From positions 31,208 to 50,446 of the forward strand of contig DFTJ01000017.1 in assembly GCA_002381485.1 (NCBI GenBank): 19,239 nt of DNA, given 5' to 3'. Under the pieces are notes generated by a model. That model saw nothing but the letters and a program-made list of their open reading frames with translations, was not told where the DNA came from and searched no databases. Within the stretch, counting starts at the first letter, position 1, and every line of letters starts with the position of its first letter. The translations under genes were made by a program, and so were the position numbers. This document shows positions 1 to 7,774 of this stretch, piece by piece. The stretch comes from Candidatus Saccharibacteria bacterium UBA4215 (GTDB lineage Bacteria; Patescibacteriota; Saccharimonadia; Saccharimonadales; Saccharimonadaceae).

Positions 1-363
1 TACTAGGTATGGATCGATGTCGCGCATATACACACCAGGTTGCGTCTGTAGGACATCATTTGTAACTGCACCAATTTTTGTGAAGTGCTTTGTCATGTCT
101 AGCAGCAGCGAACTACCAATCGCCCCACCTGACATACAGGTTCCTGCGCTGCGAGGAGTGATTGCAAGTGACGGATAAGTTGTTTTGTGCGCACTGACGT
201 AACGGACAATCTTTTTGACATCCATGCTGTCTTTGGGGGCAATGACTACTTCGGGGGTTATTTCATAAATACTGGCGTCGCGGCTCATCTCGTCACGGAG
301 TGTGCGGTCACGGCTCACTTCACCTTTTAAGAGTTTTTTCAGCTCTGTGTAAACATCTTCCAT
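1..363 (-). CDS. FAD-linked oxidase, N-terminal part (cut by window edge)
   Basis: The first 121 codons are visible; the rest lies beyond position 1. Residues from about 40 (PEVVIAPKD, then VKKIVRYVSAH) through ITPRSAGTCMSGGAIGSSLL look like the FAD-binding PCMH-type (FAD_binding_4) domain of glycolate oxidase/D-lactate dehydrogenase-like flavoproteins, where the RSAGT..SGGAIG stretch contacts the FAD pyrophosphate. The substrate cannot be told because the C-terminal half is missing. Start ATG at 363-361. No SD is seen; a TATAGT box (372-377) ends 8 nt before the ATG, which suggests a leaderless or nearly leaderless mRNA. The gene is divergent from the AI-2E-family gene, with only 79 bp between the start codons. 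Confidence 0.8.
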   Translation of the reverse strand, partial: MEDVYTELKKLLKGEVSRDRTLRDEMSRDASIYEITPEVVIAPKDSMDVKKIVRYVSAHKTTYPSLAITPRSAGTCMSGGAIGSSLLLDMTKHFTKIGAVTNDVLQTQPGVYMRDIDPYLV

Positions 364-371
364 ATGGCTCT

Positions 372-435
372 ACTATACGATAAGCGCAAGCAGCTTGTCG
401 AGCTGTTCCCTATCTATGGCCAAAAGGTGTATAAT
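372..435. promoter_or_regulatory. Divergent promoter pair, FAD oxidase / AI-2E-family gene
   Basis: On the plus strand TATAAT (430-435) ends exactly 7 nt before the ATG at 443; the -35 is poor (TTCCCT at 407-412, 17-bp spacer). On the minus strand TATAGT (372-377) ends 8 nt before the ATG at 363. With a usual -10 to +1 distance, both transcripts would start at or next to the start codon. Transcription starts are inferred. Confidence 0.6.
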
Positions 436-442
436 ACGAGTC

Positions 443-1549
443 ATGAAAACCCCACTTAATATCGACACAAAAACTTTTATCCGCTTTTGGCTTGTTGTGG
501 CCGTTCTTGGGCTGCTTTTACTTGGAGTGTACGTTGCAAGCACAGCTCTTATCATCATCGGTACGTCTTTATTCTTGGCGCTGGCTTTGAATGTACCTGT
601 TTCGAAAATCTCGAAGCGGCTGCCAGGTAAGAGCCGTGTTGGTGCAACAGCAATTTCGTATGTTGCGGTAATCGCCCTTATTGGCTCTGTTATTTTCCTG
701 GTGATTCCTCCAATTGTGCAGCAGACAGCGAAGTTTGCCCAAACCGTGCCGGCATTTGTAAACTCGGCGACGACTCAGTGGGATGGTCTTGGTGGGTTTA
801 TTGATGAATACAACTTGCAGCCACAAATTGATACAGCATTAGCTTCCGTTGAAGAAAGCGCAGCATCGTGGGCAGGTAACGTTGGTCAGAATGTCATCAG
901 CGGCGTAGGATCATTCTTTAGCTTCTTGGCTGGGCTCATCCTGGTGCTTGTACTCACCTTCTTGATGCTGATAGAAGGACCGCAGTGGATGAAGCGCATC
1001 TGGGGCCTTTACTCAGATAAGGATAAAATGATACGACATCGCCGCACCACAAACCGGATTTACGATGTCATCACCGGATATGTTGTTGGGCAGTTGACAG
1101 TCTCGGCTATCGGAGCATTCTTCGCTGGCCTCGCTGTCTTTGTCTTAAGCCTGATCTTTACAGAAATCCCGAGTAGTTTGGCGCTTCCGGTTGCTGCTTT
1201 TAGCTTCATCCTTGCCTTGATTCCAATGTTTGGTTCGACGATCGCAGGTGTTCTTTCGACCACCCTAATCGTCTTCAGTAGCATTCCGGCCGCAATTATC
1301 TTTGCAATCTTCTTCATCATCTACCAGCAGGTCGAGAACAACCTGATCGCACCACATATTCAGGCGCGCAAGATCAATCTCTCTGCCTTGGCCGTGTTAA
1401 TTTCAGTAACGATTGGTCTCTACATGTTTGGTATTGTCGGTGGTATTATCGCAATCCCAATTGCAGGTTCAATCCGGATTCTATTTGAAGAGTTCTTGCA
1501 GCGACGCCATCACAAGATCGACGAAGAGCAGGCGCAGGCACAAGCTTAG
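443..1549 (+). CDS. AI-2E family transporter (PerM/YdiK-type membrane protein)
   Basis: A 368-residue polytopic membrane protein. It has two N-terminal hydrophobic segments (RFWLVVAVLGLLLLGVYV and an adjoining IIIGTSLFLALALNV), a third after the SKISKRLPGKSR loop, a soluble central stretch (about 100-160) and a C-terminal group of membrane helices with the family-typical IPMFGSTIAGVL, QQVENNLIAPHIQ and GIVGGIIAIPIAGSIRI segments. The QxxENxxxxPxI motif is the best family marker. Some members export small molecules or ions (AI-2, Na+/H+ antiport); the substrate here cannot be read. I chose ATG 443 over the longer frame opening at 395 because the TATAAT box lies inside that extension and the N-terminus then begins just before the first membrane helix. 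Its stop overlaps the convergent cysS stop by 4 nt (ttag). Confidence 0.85.
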   Translation: MKTPLNIDTKTFIRFWLVVAVLGLLLLGVYVASTALIIIGTSLFLALALNVPVSKISKRLPGKSRVGATAISYVAVIALIGSVIFLVIPPIVQQTAKFAQTVPAFVNSATTQWDGLGGFIDEYNLQPQIDTALASVEESAASWAGNVGQNVISGVGSFFSFLAGLILVLVLTFLMLIEGPQWMKRIWGLYSDKDKMIRHRRTTNRIYDVITGYVVGQLTVSAIGAFFAGLAVFVLSLIFTEIPSSLALPVAAFSFILALIPMFGSTIAGVLSTTLIVFSSIPAAIIFAIFFIIYQQVENNLIAPHIQARKINLSALAVLISVTIGLYMFGIVGGIIAIPIAGSIRILFEEFLQRRHHKIDEEQAQAQA

Positions 1550-2994
1550 CTAACGTATTCCCAGATGGTCCCGTCGGCGGTGTCTCGAATTGAGATGCCG
1601 CTTTTTTCGATCTTTGCGCGCAGCCTGTCTGATGTATCCCAGTCTTTATTCTCGCGTGCACGTTCACGTTCGATGATAAGCTGCTTAGGCTCGTCTGTAA
1701 TGTCGTTGGTTGATTCAAGGAGTTGGAGCCCGAGTAGCTCGTCGATGGTTGTTAAGAAGCTGACGAGGCCATGGCGATGGATAGTGCCAAGGCGAGCGCT
1801 CTCTAGCTTGCCGAATACCTCGTCAATAAGTCTGAATGCACCTGGTGTGTCCAAGTCGTCTGACAGTGCCTCTACGAGCGCCTGAGATGCGGCATACAGA
1901 CCATAGGTATCTTCACCTTCGTGTTCTTGTAGGGTGTCATGAATTTGATGACGCAGTGCAGCGACATTACGCCAGCGAAGACGTCGATGTTGGGCGGCTG
2001 CCAGGTTGTCAAACGTAAAGTTGCCTTCGGTTCGGTAATGGCTTTGCAGGGTGAACAAACGTAAATCAAGTGGCTCGAAGCCTTTTTCGACAAGATCGTC
2101 TAGGGTGAAACCGTTTTCAAGGGATTTGCTAATCTTAGTGCCATCAACTTTTAGATGGTTGTTGTGTAGCCAAAACTGGCTTAGGGGCTGATCGGTAGCT
2201 GCCTCTGATTGGGCAATTTCGTTTGTATGGTGGACGGGTATGTGGTCGATACCGCCAGTGTGGATGTCGATGGTGTTTCCTAGTAGCTTCATCGCCATGG
2301 CCGAGCATTCAAGGTGCCAGCCTGGGAAGCCCGGCCGTTCAACACCCTCTTCGATAAGATCGGCGGGGGTTGGCCACTGCATGTCGCGAGTTTGGCCTTC
2401 GGGCGTAAACTTCCAGAGCGCAAAGTCGCTTGGCGCATGCTTTTCTGGGTTTGCCGCAACGCGAGCACCGGCTTTTTGTGCTTCAAGGTGGAGGTCGGCA
2501 AAATCGTCATAACGAGGGAATTTACTGGTGTCAAAATAAACACCATCACTCGTTTGATAAGTAAACCCCTTGCCCTTCAGGGTTCTGACAAGCTGAAGCT
2601 GCTCAACGATGTAGTCAGTTGCTTTCGCGATGTGCTCTGGCGTCAGCAGGTTAAGTCGCTTCATCCCCTCTAAGAAGTCGTTCGTATAGAGCTCGGCAAC
2701 ATCCCACGCCGTCTTGCCTTCACGACGAGCACCTTTTTCGAGCTTATCCTCGCCATCATCACCGTCGCTCACCAAATGGCCGACGTCGGTGATGTTCATA
2801 ACCCGCGTGACGTCAAGGTGGTGTGCCCTAAGAAGGCGGACAAGCGTGTCCCAGTAAATATACGCCGTCCAGTTACCGACATGGAGCGTGTCATAGACGG
2901 TTGGGCCACACGTGTACATTAGGACTTTTCCCTCGCTGAGTGGGGTGAATGTGTCTAGTTTTTTTGTCAGTTGATTATGAAATTGCAGACTCAT
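1546..2994 (-). CDS. cysS: Cysteinyl-tRNA synthetase
   Basis: Class I synthetase that charges tRNA-Cys with cysteine. The 482-residue length fits the family. The HIGH-type motif is HVGN at residues 38-41, preceded by CGPTVYD, which holds zinc ligand Cys29. WHLECSAMAM supplies the second zinc cysteine, and the usual PHHENE reads VHHTNE, keeping the His and final Glu expected as ligands. KMSKS is KISKS in DGTKISKSLENG, near residue 280. The C-terminal helical anticodon region is present. Start ATG 2994 is preferred to 3033 because AAGGA lies 6 nt upstream and MSLQFHNQLTKK is a normal CysRS N-terminus. The start overlaps the end of the upstream DHH gene by 20 nt, implying translational coupling. 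Confidence 0.95.
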   Translation of the reverse strand: MSLQFHNQLTKKLDTFTPLSEGKVLMYTCGPTVYDTLHVGNWTAYIYWDTLVRLLRAHHLDVTRVMNITDVGHLVSDGDDGEDKLEKGARREGKTAWDVAELYTNDFLEGMKRLNLLTPEHIAKATDYIVEQLQLVRTLKGKGFTYQTSDGVYFDTSKFPRYDDFADLHLEAQKAGARVAANPEKHAPSDFALWKFTPEGQTRDMQWPTPADLIEEGVERPGFPGWHLECSAMAMKLLGNTIDIHTGGIDHIPVHHTNEIAQSEAATDQPLSQFWLHNNHLKVDGTKISKSLENGFTLDDLVEKGFEPLDLRLFTLQSHYRTEGNFTFDNLAAAQHRRLRWRNVAALRHQIHDTLQEHEGEDTYGLYAASQALVEALSDDLDTPGAFRLIDEVFGKLESARLGTIHRHGLVSFLTTIDELLGLQLLESTNDITDEPKQLIIERERARENKDWDTSDRLRAKIEKSGISIRDTADGTIWEYVS

Positions 2995-3973
2995 ATTCTG
3001 TCCTTGCTTTATCGGTAGCACTGATGAGTTCACTTAAAATTTTGTCGTAGGCGTCGTGGACTTTAAAGCCAGCCGCGTACTCGTGTCCCCCGCCACCGAA
3101 GAATCCAGCTACGTGGTGAGCGATCGGTGCGTTGGCACGGATCTTGCCGGTGACCTTGCCGTCAGGATAGGTTTTGATTGCTACGGCAACGACGACAGTA
3201 TCAACCAGGCGCATTTCGTCTAAGACTAATGCGCTTGGATTATAGCGGTCGCTAAATTCTTCGATGTCTTCCCAGGGGATGTGAACAGTTGCCAGGGTAC
3301 CATCAAGGTGATATTCGATACGCTCGATCAAGCGGCCTTTGTATGCCAATATATCAGCTGGTTTCTTCATGTATTCACGGCGTCGCGCTTCGATAACTGC
3401 CGGCACAGCACCAAGGCTCACTAACTCTGCAGCCACTAAGTAGCTTTCGGCAGTGGTAGATGGTGTGGTGAGCCCAAGGCTGTCGGCCTGGATCGAGATA
3501 AACAGGTTCTCTGCGGCCTGGGGGTTTATCGTCCATTCGGCGTCCTTTGCCCAACGGTAGATGATCTCTCCGGTTGCAACAGCCGTATCTTTAATCAAGG
3601 GTTCGTGGTCGAACGGCAGTGCTTCTCCCGATTCCTGGTGGTGGTCGATCACTAATACAGGGTGGGTTTCAAGGAAAGAGCGGACGGCGGGCGTAGCAAG
3701 CGTTTTTACGAGCAACAGCTCACTTGTTGTGTCGACAATGATTGCGGCATCGGCATCATACGGCCAGTCTTTCACCACTCTATCCCATCCCTGGATGTAG
3801 CGCATATATTTTGGTATATCAATGGCACAGTACAGTACCACATCTTTGCCTGCATCTGACAATATCTCTTCGAGCGCCAAAGAACTCCCTAGACTGTCGC
3901 CGTCAGGATTTTCAGCTTGGATAATAACGATCTTTTTTGCATCGTTGATGAGGGAGGTTGCGTTGTTAAACAT
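2975..3973 (-). CDS. DHH/DHHA1 family phosphoesterase (NrnA-like oligoribonuclease/pAp phosphatase)
   Basis: A 332-residue protein with the full order of the NrnA/DHH subfamily: motif I NPDGDSLGS (22-30), motif II IIVDTTS (Asp81), DHH at 110-112 in VIDHHQES, motif IV IQADSLGL (Asp164), and a DHHA1 RNA-binding domain ending in GFFGGGGHEYAAGF. Family members degrade 2-5 nt RNA and dephosphorylate pAp in the cytosol. The His that usually precedes motif I (H-x-NPDGD) is Ala20 here, so metal coordination may differ. The start at 3973 has no SD, and TACAAT (3981-3986) ends 7 nt upstream, suggesting its own leaderless transcript as well as readthrough from recR. The cysS start lies inside its 3' end. 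A c-di-AMP phosphodiesterase role is possible but less likely without GGDEF or PAS domains. Confidence 0.85.
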   Translation of the reverse strand: MFNNATSLINDAKKIVIIQAENPDGDSLGSSLALEEILSDAGKDVVLYCAIDIPKYMRYIQGWDRVVKDWPYDADAAIIVDTTSELLLVKTLATPAVRSFLETHPVLVIDHHQESGEALPFDHEPLIKDTAVATGEIIYRWAKDAEWTINPQAAENLFISIQADSLGLTTPSTTAESYLVAAELVSLGAVPAVIEARRREYMKKPADILAYKGRLIERIEYHLDGTLATVHIPWEDIEEFSDRYNPSALVLDEMRLVDTVVVAVAIKTYPDGKVTGKIRANAPIAHHVAGFFGGGGHEYAAGFKVHDAYDKILSELISATDKARTEYESAIS

Positions 3974-3980
3974 TGTCTTT

Positions 3981-3986
3981 ATTGTA
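3981..3986 (-). promoter_or_regulatory. Putative -10 box for leaderless nrnA-like transcript
   Basis: The minus strand reads TACAAT, 7 nt before the ATG at 3973, in the 27-nt gap after recR. No convincing -35 is seen at 17 bp. It has the same -10 to ATG spacing as three other genes in this window. Confidence 0.4.
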
Positions 3987-4000
3987 CCAGAGTGCCGTGA

Positions 4001-4615
4001 TTATAGTGATCGGCGTCCCTCAAGCGCGTGTGAAAGAGTGATCTGGTCGGCGTATTCTAGGTCAACACCGACAGGAATGCCGCGCGCCAGGCGGCTCATC
4101 GAAACCTCGACGCTCGCATCTTTGATGTGCTTCTGCAAGAAGAGTGCGGTTGATTCGCCCTCAACGCTGGCGTTAGTGGCGATAATAATTTCCTTTACTT
4201 TATCTTGGACGAGTCGTTTGAGGAGCTCGGGAATGTGCAGGTGCTCTGGTCCGACGCCGTCGATTGGGCTAATAGCCCCTCCCAGTACGTGGTAAGTGCC
4301 ATTAAAGTTGCCGGTTCGCTCGAGGGCGACAATGTCGAGCGGCTCCTCGACAACAGCAATCAGTGTCTTGTCGCGGTCACTGTCGCTGTAAAGTGGAGAA
4401 ACCTCCTGGTCGGTATCAATCAAGGCGAATGTCACGGGGCAGGTCTTAACCCGGTCGTGGATGTCATGAATGGCGCCTGCCAGTGACGTATTAATCCGCT
4501 GGTCGGCCTTTAACAAGTAATAGGCATAGCGCTCGGCGGTACGTGAACCAACCCCCGGTAAGCGTCCGAGTTCATCGATAAGTTTTTCGAGTGCAACTGG
4601 AAGCAATCGCGCCAC
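4001..4615 (-). CDS. recR: Recombination mediator RecR
   Basis: A 204-residue RecR, the partner of RecF/RecO in loading RecA at gaps. The N-terminal helix-hairpin-helix is clear (LGRLPGVGSRTAERYAYYLL, 17-36). The TOPRIM domain runs from about residue 85, with VVEEPLDIVALERTG, then IIATNASVEGESTA (144-157) and ARGIPVGVDLEYADQITL (177-194), the usual C-terminal signature. The zinc finger between these parts is degenerate: only Cys59 remains, and the other three expected cysteines read Thr, Ser and Tyr (about 62, 73 and 76). Start is GTG at 4615, 3 nt after the ybaB stop, with a weak AGGA inside ybaB. The ybaB-recR pair often follows dnaX in other bacteria; here the GT39-like gene and dnaB lie between dnaX and the pair. 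Confidence 0.95.
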   Translation of the reverse strand: MARLLPVALEKLIDELGRLPGVGSRTAERYAYYLLKADQRINTSLAGAIHDIHDRVKTCPVTFALIDTDQEVSPLYSDSDRDKTLIAVVEEPLDIVALERTGNFNGTYHVLGGAISPIDGVGPEHLHIPELLKRLVQDKVKEIIIATNASVEGESTALFLQKHIKDASVEVSMSRLARGIPVGVDLEYADQITLSHALEGRRSL

Positions 4616-4618
4616 GGA

Positions 4619-4909
4619 CTATAGTCCTAGGTTGCCCATGTTGCCCATAAGAGGCTTCATCTTTTCAGCGGCAACTTCTTGTGCTTTCGCGAGGCCGTCA
4701 CGAACGGCGATTTCTACCCAGTGTTCAAGCTCGCTAATATCCTTCAGGTCAACTTGCTCGGGGTCGATAGTTACCTTTTTAATCTTCAGCTCACCCGTGA
4801 TTTGGACAACTACTGCGCCGTCACCAGCTTCAACTTCAATAATTTCTTTTTTAAGATCGCTTTGCGCCTTACGCAACTTGTTCAACATTTTCATTTGGTC
4901 AAAAGCCAT
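4619..4909 (-). CDS. YbaB/EbfC family nucleoid-associated protein
   Basis: A 96-residue protein of the YbaB/EbfC family, small dimeric DNA-binding proteins usually encoded next to recR. It starts with the amphipathic helix MKMLNKLRKAQSDLKKEI. A beta part follows (VEAGDGAVVVQITGELKIKKVTIDPEQV), then a C-terminal helix (LEHWVEIAVRDGLAKAQEVAAEKM) and a short Gly/Met tail (MGNMGNLGL). The SD is strong: GGAGGA lies 6 nt before the ATG. TATAAT at 4938-4943 could give it and recR a separate promoter. A role in local DNA bridging or in RecR function is inferred from the family. Confidence 0.92.
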   Translation of the reverse strand: MAFDQMKMLNKLRKAQSDLKKEIIEVEAGDGAVVVQITGELKIKKVTIDPEQVDLKDISELEHWVEIAVRDGLAKAQEVAAEKMKPLMGNMGNLGL

Positions 4910-4937
4910 ATCAGTCCTCCATCTTTAATACTTCTTA

Positions 4938-4943
4938 ATTATA
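4938..4943 (-). promoter_or_regulatory. Putative -10 box upstream of ybaB-recR
   Basis: The minus strand reads TATAAT, between the stop of the GT39-like gene and the SD of ybaB. The -35 at 17 bp is not recognisable. It would give a leader of roughly 25 nt that contains GGAGGA. Confidence 0.4.
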
Positions 4944-4945
4944 CG

Positions 4946-6382
4946 TTAGTCGGTCGACTTTTGGTATTCATAGAAGCGATCAGCATTATTTTTGTAGGTG
5001 CTCGTAATAATATTTGTAATCACGTAATCTTCGCCAACTGCTTCCCTAGCTGCTCGTGTGACGAGAACCTTGTCGTCAGTTGGTGTTTCGACAATTTCTA
5101 GACTTGTGCGGTACGTCGCTAAGGCAGTATAAAATGCTTCCTCTTTTTCGGCGACAACAATTTGCTTTGTGTTGCTCGGGATCAGGTCGAGGTCCTGTGA
5201 GAAGTTTGTCGAGATGCTTGGCGAATAATAGTAGCCGTAGGCGTAGCGATCGAGCCCGGACCCGATCAACACCGCCACAAGTACAATTAACGGGACGAGT
5301 CCTGCGATGCGTGCATAGGGGTTGAGTGGGAAAAGGCGGTACCAGTAGCGAATCAGACTTGTTAGCCCGGTCGCTAGTAAAAGCACAGCTGGCACGAATA
5401 CCACCGTTGTGAGTGCGGGATTCATGAGTAGTACGGGAACGAGAATCAGTACCCAGCACATGATTAAATAGCTGTGTGTCGTTGCGCGCGTCTTTATCAA
5501 CTCTCGTATTCCAAGGAAGATTAGTAGCATCGACCCTAGGCCGAAAACAGGTGTAAGAAGCGTAGTGGCGTTTGGCGCCCAGAAAAGGAAGTATTGTTCA
5601 AGCTGCCTAGTAAGGTTCGCCAGTAGGTCGGGCGGCCACGTTGAAGGCACGCCGAGCAGCGTTAGCCCGAGCGTTGGTTGGCTCACGATTGCCAGGACGA
5701 GTGGCGCGATGACGAGGGTTGCAACGGCCCCTGCTGTTAACACCCTCACTTTGCTGAGGCGTCGAGCGGCATTGCGAAGGTGGGGGTGCAGAGCAATCGT
5801 CAAAAGGATTGCGAGGAGTGGGTATATTCCTAGTGGCGTATACAGACTGCCTGCGACTGTGGCTGCAAAGAGGAGCTTCCATAAGAAGCGGAATCGCGTA
5901 CTGCGGGTTACTTGTGTGCCGACCAACAGGAGTGCTACTGGCCAAAATATATACATAATACTCGGTGTGCCACTCTGAGCGATAAATAGGAACTGGCCTG
6001 TGGTAACAGCGATCAAAGATGCCAGGACGGCGATGTTGGGCTTGAACCAGCGTCGAAGCAGCAGCACTAGACCAATCGCAGCAAGTAACCCAAGAACAAG
6101 CGATGGCAGCTTAATTGAGAACTCGGTTGCTCCGAACAGCTCAAGGCTACCGGCTTGCAGAATGTGATACGGCACGTGTGGAATCGCAAAGGTCGAAATA
6201 TCTCCAACGGTCAGGGATTCGCTTCTAACGACAGACGCTTGTTCGGCTGACGATAGCCCGCCAGGTACGAATGCACCAGCGAATGCCAGCACACCTGCCA
6301 AGATGAGCCCTACGAGCCCGTAGCCCAGGATGTAGCGCCATCGGTAAATAAAAAAGTTCGTGAAATCTTGTCGTCGTGCCAT
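4946..6382 (-). CDS. Polytopic membrane protein, GT39/ArnT-PMT-like glycosyltransferase
   Basis: A 478-residue protein with a basic cytoplasmic N-terminus (MARRQDFTNFFIYRWR), a first membrane helix (about 18-37), an extracytoplasmic loop and then some ten more hydrophobic segments. The layout resembles polyprenyl-phosphate-dependent glycosyltransferases (PMT_2/GT39): LSSAEQASVVRSESL lies where the catalytic Asp-Glu loop is expected, and VPYHILQAGSLELFGATEFSIKLPSLVLGLLA matches the conserved region after it. The usual DEA is AEQA here, so the catalytic Asp is uncertain. The C-terminal about 90 residues form a small soluble domain after the last helix. Start ATG 6382 has AAAGAG upstream, and TATAAT (6394-6399) sits just upstream of that and abuts the dnaB stop. 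Substrate unknown; glycosylation of surface polymers or proteins is inferred. Confidence 0.65.
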   Translation of the reverse strand: MARRQDFTNFFIYRWRYILGYGLVGLILAGVLAFAGAFVPGGLSSAEQASVVRSESLTVGDISTFAIPHVPYHILQAGSLELFGATEFSIKLPSLVLGLLAAIGLVLLLRRWFKPNIAVLASLIAVTTGQFLFIAQSGTPSIMYIFWPVALLLVGTQVTRSTRFRFLWKLLFAATVAGSLYTPLGIYPLLAILLTIALHPHLRNAARRLSKVRVLTAGAVATLVIAPLVLAIVSQPTLGLTLLGVPSTWPPDLLANLTRQLEQYFLFWAPNATTLLTPVFGLGSMLLIFLGIRELIKTRATTHSYLIMCWVLILVPVLLMNPALTTVVFVPAVLLLATGLTSLIRYWYRLFPLNPYARIAGLVPLIVLVAVLIGSGLDRYAYGYYYSPSISTNFSQDLDLIPSNTKQIVVAEKEEAFYTALATYRTSLEIVETPTDDKVLVTRAAREAVGEDYVITNIITSTYKNNADRFYEYQKSTD

Positions 6383-6393
6383 AATCTCTTTAA

Positions 6394-6399
6394 ATTATA
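6394..6399 (-). promoter_or_regulatory. Putative -10 box for the GT39-like gene
   Basis: The minus strand reads TATAAT, with 11 nt to the ATG at 6382; those 11 nt contain AAAGAG. It starts right after the dnaB stop codon (6403-6405), so the promoter is embedded in the dnaB 3' end. Confidence 0.4.
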
Positions 6400-6402
6400 C
6401 CA

Positions 6403-7752
6403 TTACTCATCATGCTTACGATCAAGGGACATAAAGCGTAGTCGCTCTGGATGGAAGTACAACTCTACCTTGCCCGTTGGTCCGTTACGATGCTTAGCGA
6501 TAATCAGGTCGGTGATGTTTTCTCGCTCCGTCTCTGGGTTGTAGTACGCCTCACGGTAGATAAACATGACGATATCGGCGTCTTGTTCGATTGACCCTGA
6601 TTCACGAAGGTCAGATAGTTGCGGTATCTGTGGACTTCGCGACTCGACTGAACGAGATAGCTGAGAAAGGCCAATGACAGGTACGTTCAGCTCTCGAGCC
6701 AGTAACTTCAGGCCACGAGAGATTTCACTCACCTCTTGTACGCGATTGCCATCACTGCGGCCAGAGGCCTGCATGAGCTGCAAGTAGTCAACGATGATCA
6801 GACCAAGCGGTTGTTCATGAGCGGCTCGGCGAGCCTTGGTGCGCATTTCGAGCACACTTAAGCCTGGCGTGTCGTCGATAAAGATGGGAGCTTCGGCCAT
6901 CTCCCCCATCGCATCCGAAAGTTTACTAAAGTCGTCATCAGATAGGTTTCCCGTACGAATGCCCCACGAGTCGACACCCGATGCATCAGATAGCATACGG
7001 TCGACCAGCTGCTCCTTGCTCATCTCGAGACTGAAGAACAATACTGGCTGCTTTGCGACAGTTGCAACGTTGTAGGCCAAGTTGGTAACAAGGGTAGTCT
7101 TACCCATCGCCGGCCGTGCTGCCAGGATAATCAGGTCACTGCGCTGCAGCCCTGCGGTCATATTGTCGAGGTCACGGTAGCCAGTGCGAACTCCACGTAG
7201 ACTCCCCTTGTTGCGGTGGAGCTCTTCAAGACGGTCAAAGCTGTCGGTCAGGATACTTTCAAGACTCACCAAGTCTTGCTTTAATGACTGGTCGCTCACC
7301 GAGAAGAGCTCTGCTTCAGCCTTTTCGAGTAATTCTTGTGTTGAGTAATCCTCATCAAAACCTAGCTCAGAAATGTCAGCACTGGCTTTGATGAGTCGTC
7401 GTCGGACTGCTTTTTGTGAAACAAGTTCGGCATACGCTTCAGCGTGTGCCGCGGTCGGCACGTAATTGGTGAGTTCAGTGAGGTATGCTGATCCACCTAT
7501 ACCTTCAAGTTCACCCTTCTTCTTCAGTTCTTCAGTCAGGGTGAGGAGGTCTACAGGACGGTGTTTCTCATAGAGGCGCATCATGGCACCGTATATCTCG
7601 CCGTGACGTTTTTCGTAGAAGTCTTTTGCGGTGACGTGTTCAGAAATGTCGGCGAGTGTTTCTTCGTCAATCAAAACAGCGCCCAGAAGACTCATCTCGG
7701 CGTCAACATTTTGAGGGGGTACTTTACCGGCGGGAACGTCTTTAGTTGCCAT
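6403..7752 (-). CDS. dnaB: Replicative DNA helicase DnaB
   Basis: 449 residues from the chosen start. The N-terminal helical domain begins with KVPPQNVDAEMSLLGAVL, a normal DnaB N-terminus. A linker follows, then the RecA-like domain: RTGYRDLDNMTAGLQ, Walker A ARPAMGKTT (about 212-220), SLEMSKEQL, Walker B LIIVDYLQLM (about 318-327), and the DnaB4-type loop LSQLSRSVESR followed by DLRESGSIEQDADIVMFIYR. It unwinds DNA ahead of the replisome as a hexamer. A longer frame opens at 7827 but would run 53 nt into dnaX; ATG 7752 has AAAGAG just upstream and leaves a 22-nt gap to the dnaX stop. Co-transcription with dnaX joins helicase and clamp loader in one unit. Confidence 0.96.
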   Translation of the reverse strand: MATKDVPAGKVPPQNVDAEMSLLGAVLIDEETLADISEHVTAKDFYEKRHGEIYGAMMRLYEKHRPVDLLTLTEELKKKGELEGIGGSAYLTELTNYVPTAAHAEAYAELVSQKAVRRRLIKASADISELGFDEDYSTQELLEKAEAELFSVSDQSLKQDLVSLESILTDSFDRLEELHRNKGSLRGVRTGYRDLDNMTAGLQRSDLIILAARPAMGKTTLVTNLAYNVATVAKQPVLFFSLEMSKEQLVDRMLSDASGVDSWGIRTGNLSDDDFSKLSDAMGEMAEAPIFIDDTPGLSVLEMRTKARRAAHEQPLGLIIVDYLQLMQASGRSDGNRVQEVSEISRGLKLLARELNVPVIGLSQLSRSVESRSPQIPQLSDLRESGSIEQDADIVMFIYREAYYNPETERENITDLIIAKHRNGPTGKVELYFHPERLRFMSLDRKHDE

Positions 7753-7774
7753 AACTCTTTTAGTGAGGTGCTGG

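Noticed and set aside
3822..4295. Plus-strand 157-codon open frame across the nrnA-recR junction
   Set aside because: It spans two confident genes on the opposite strand and shows no start signals.
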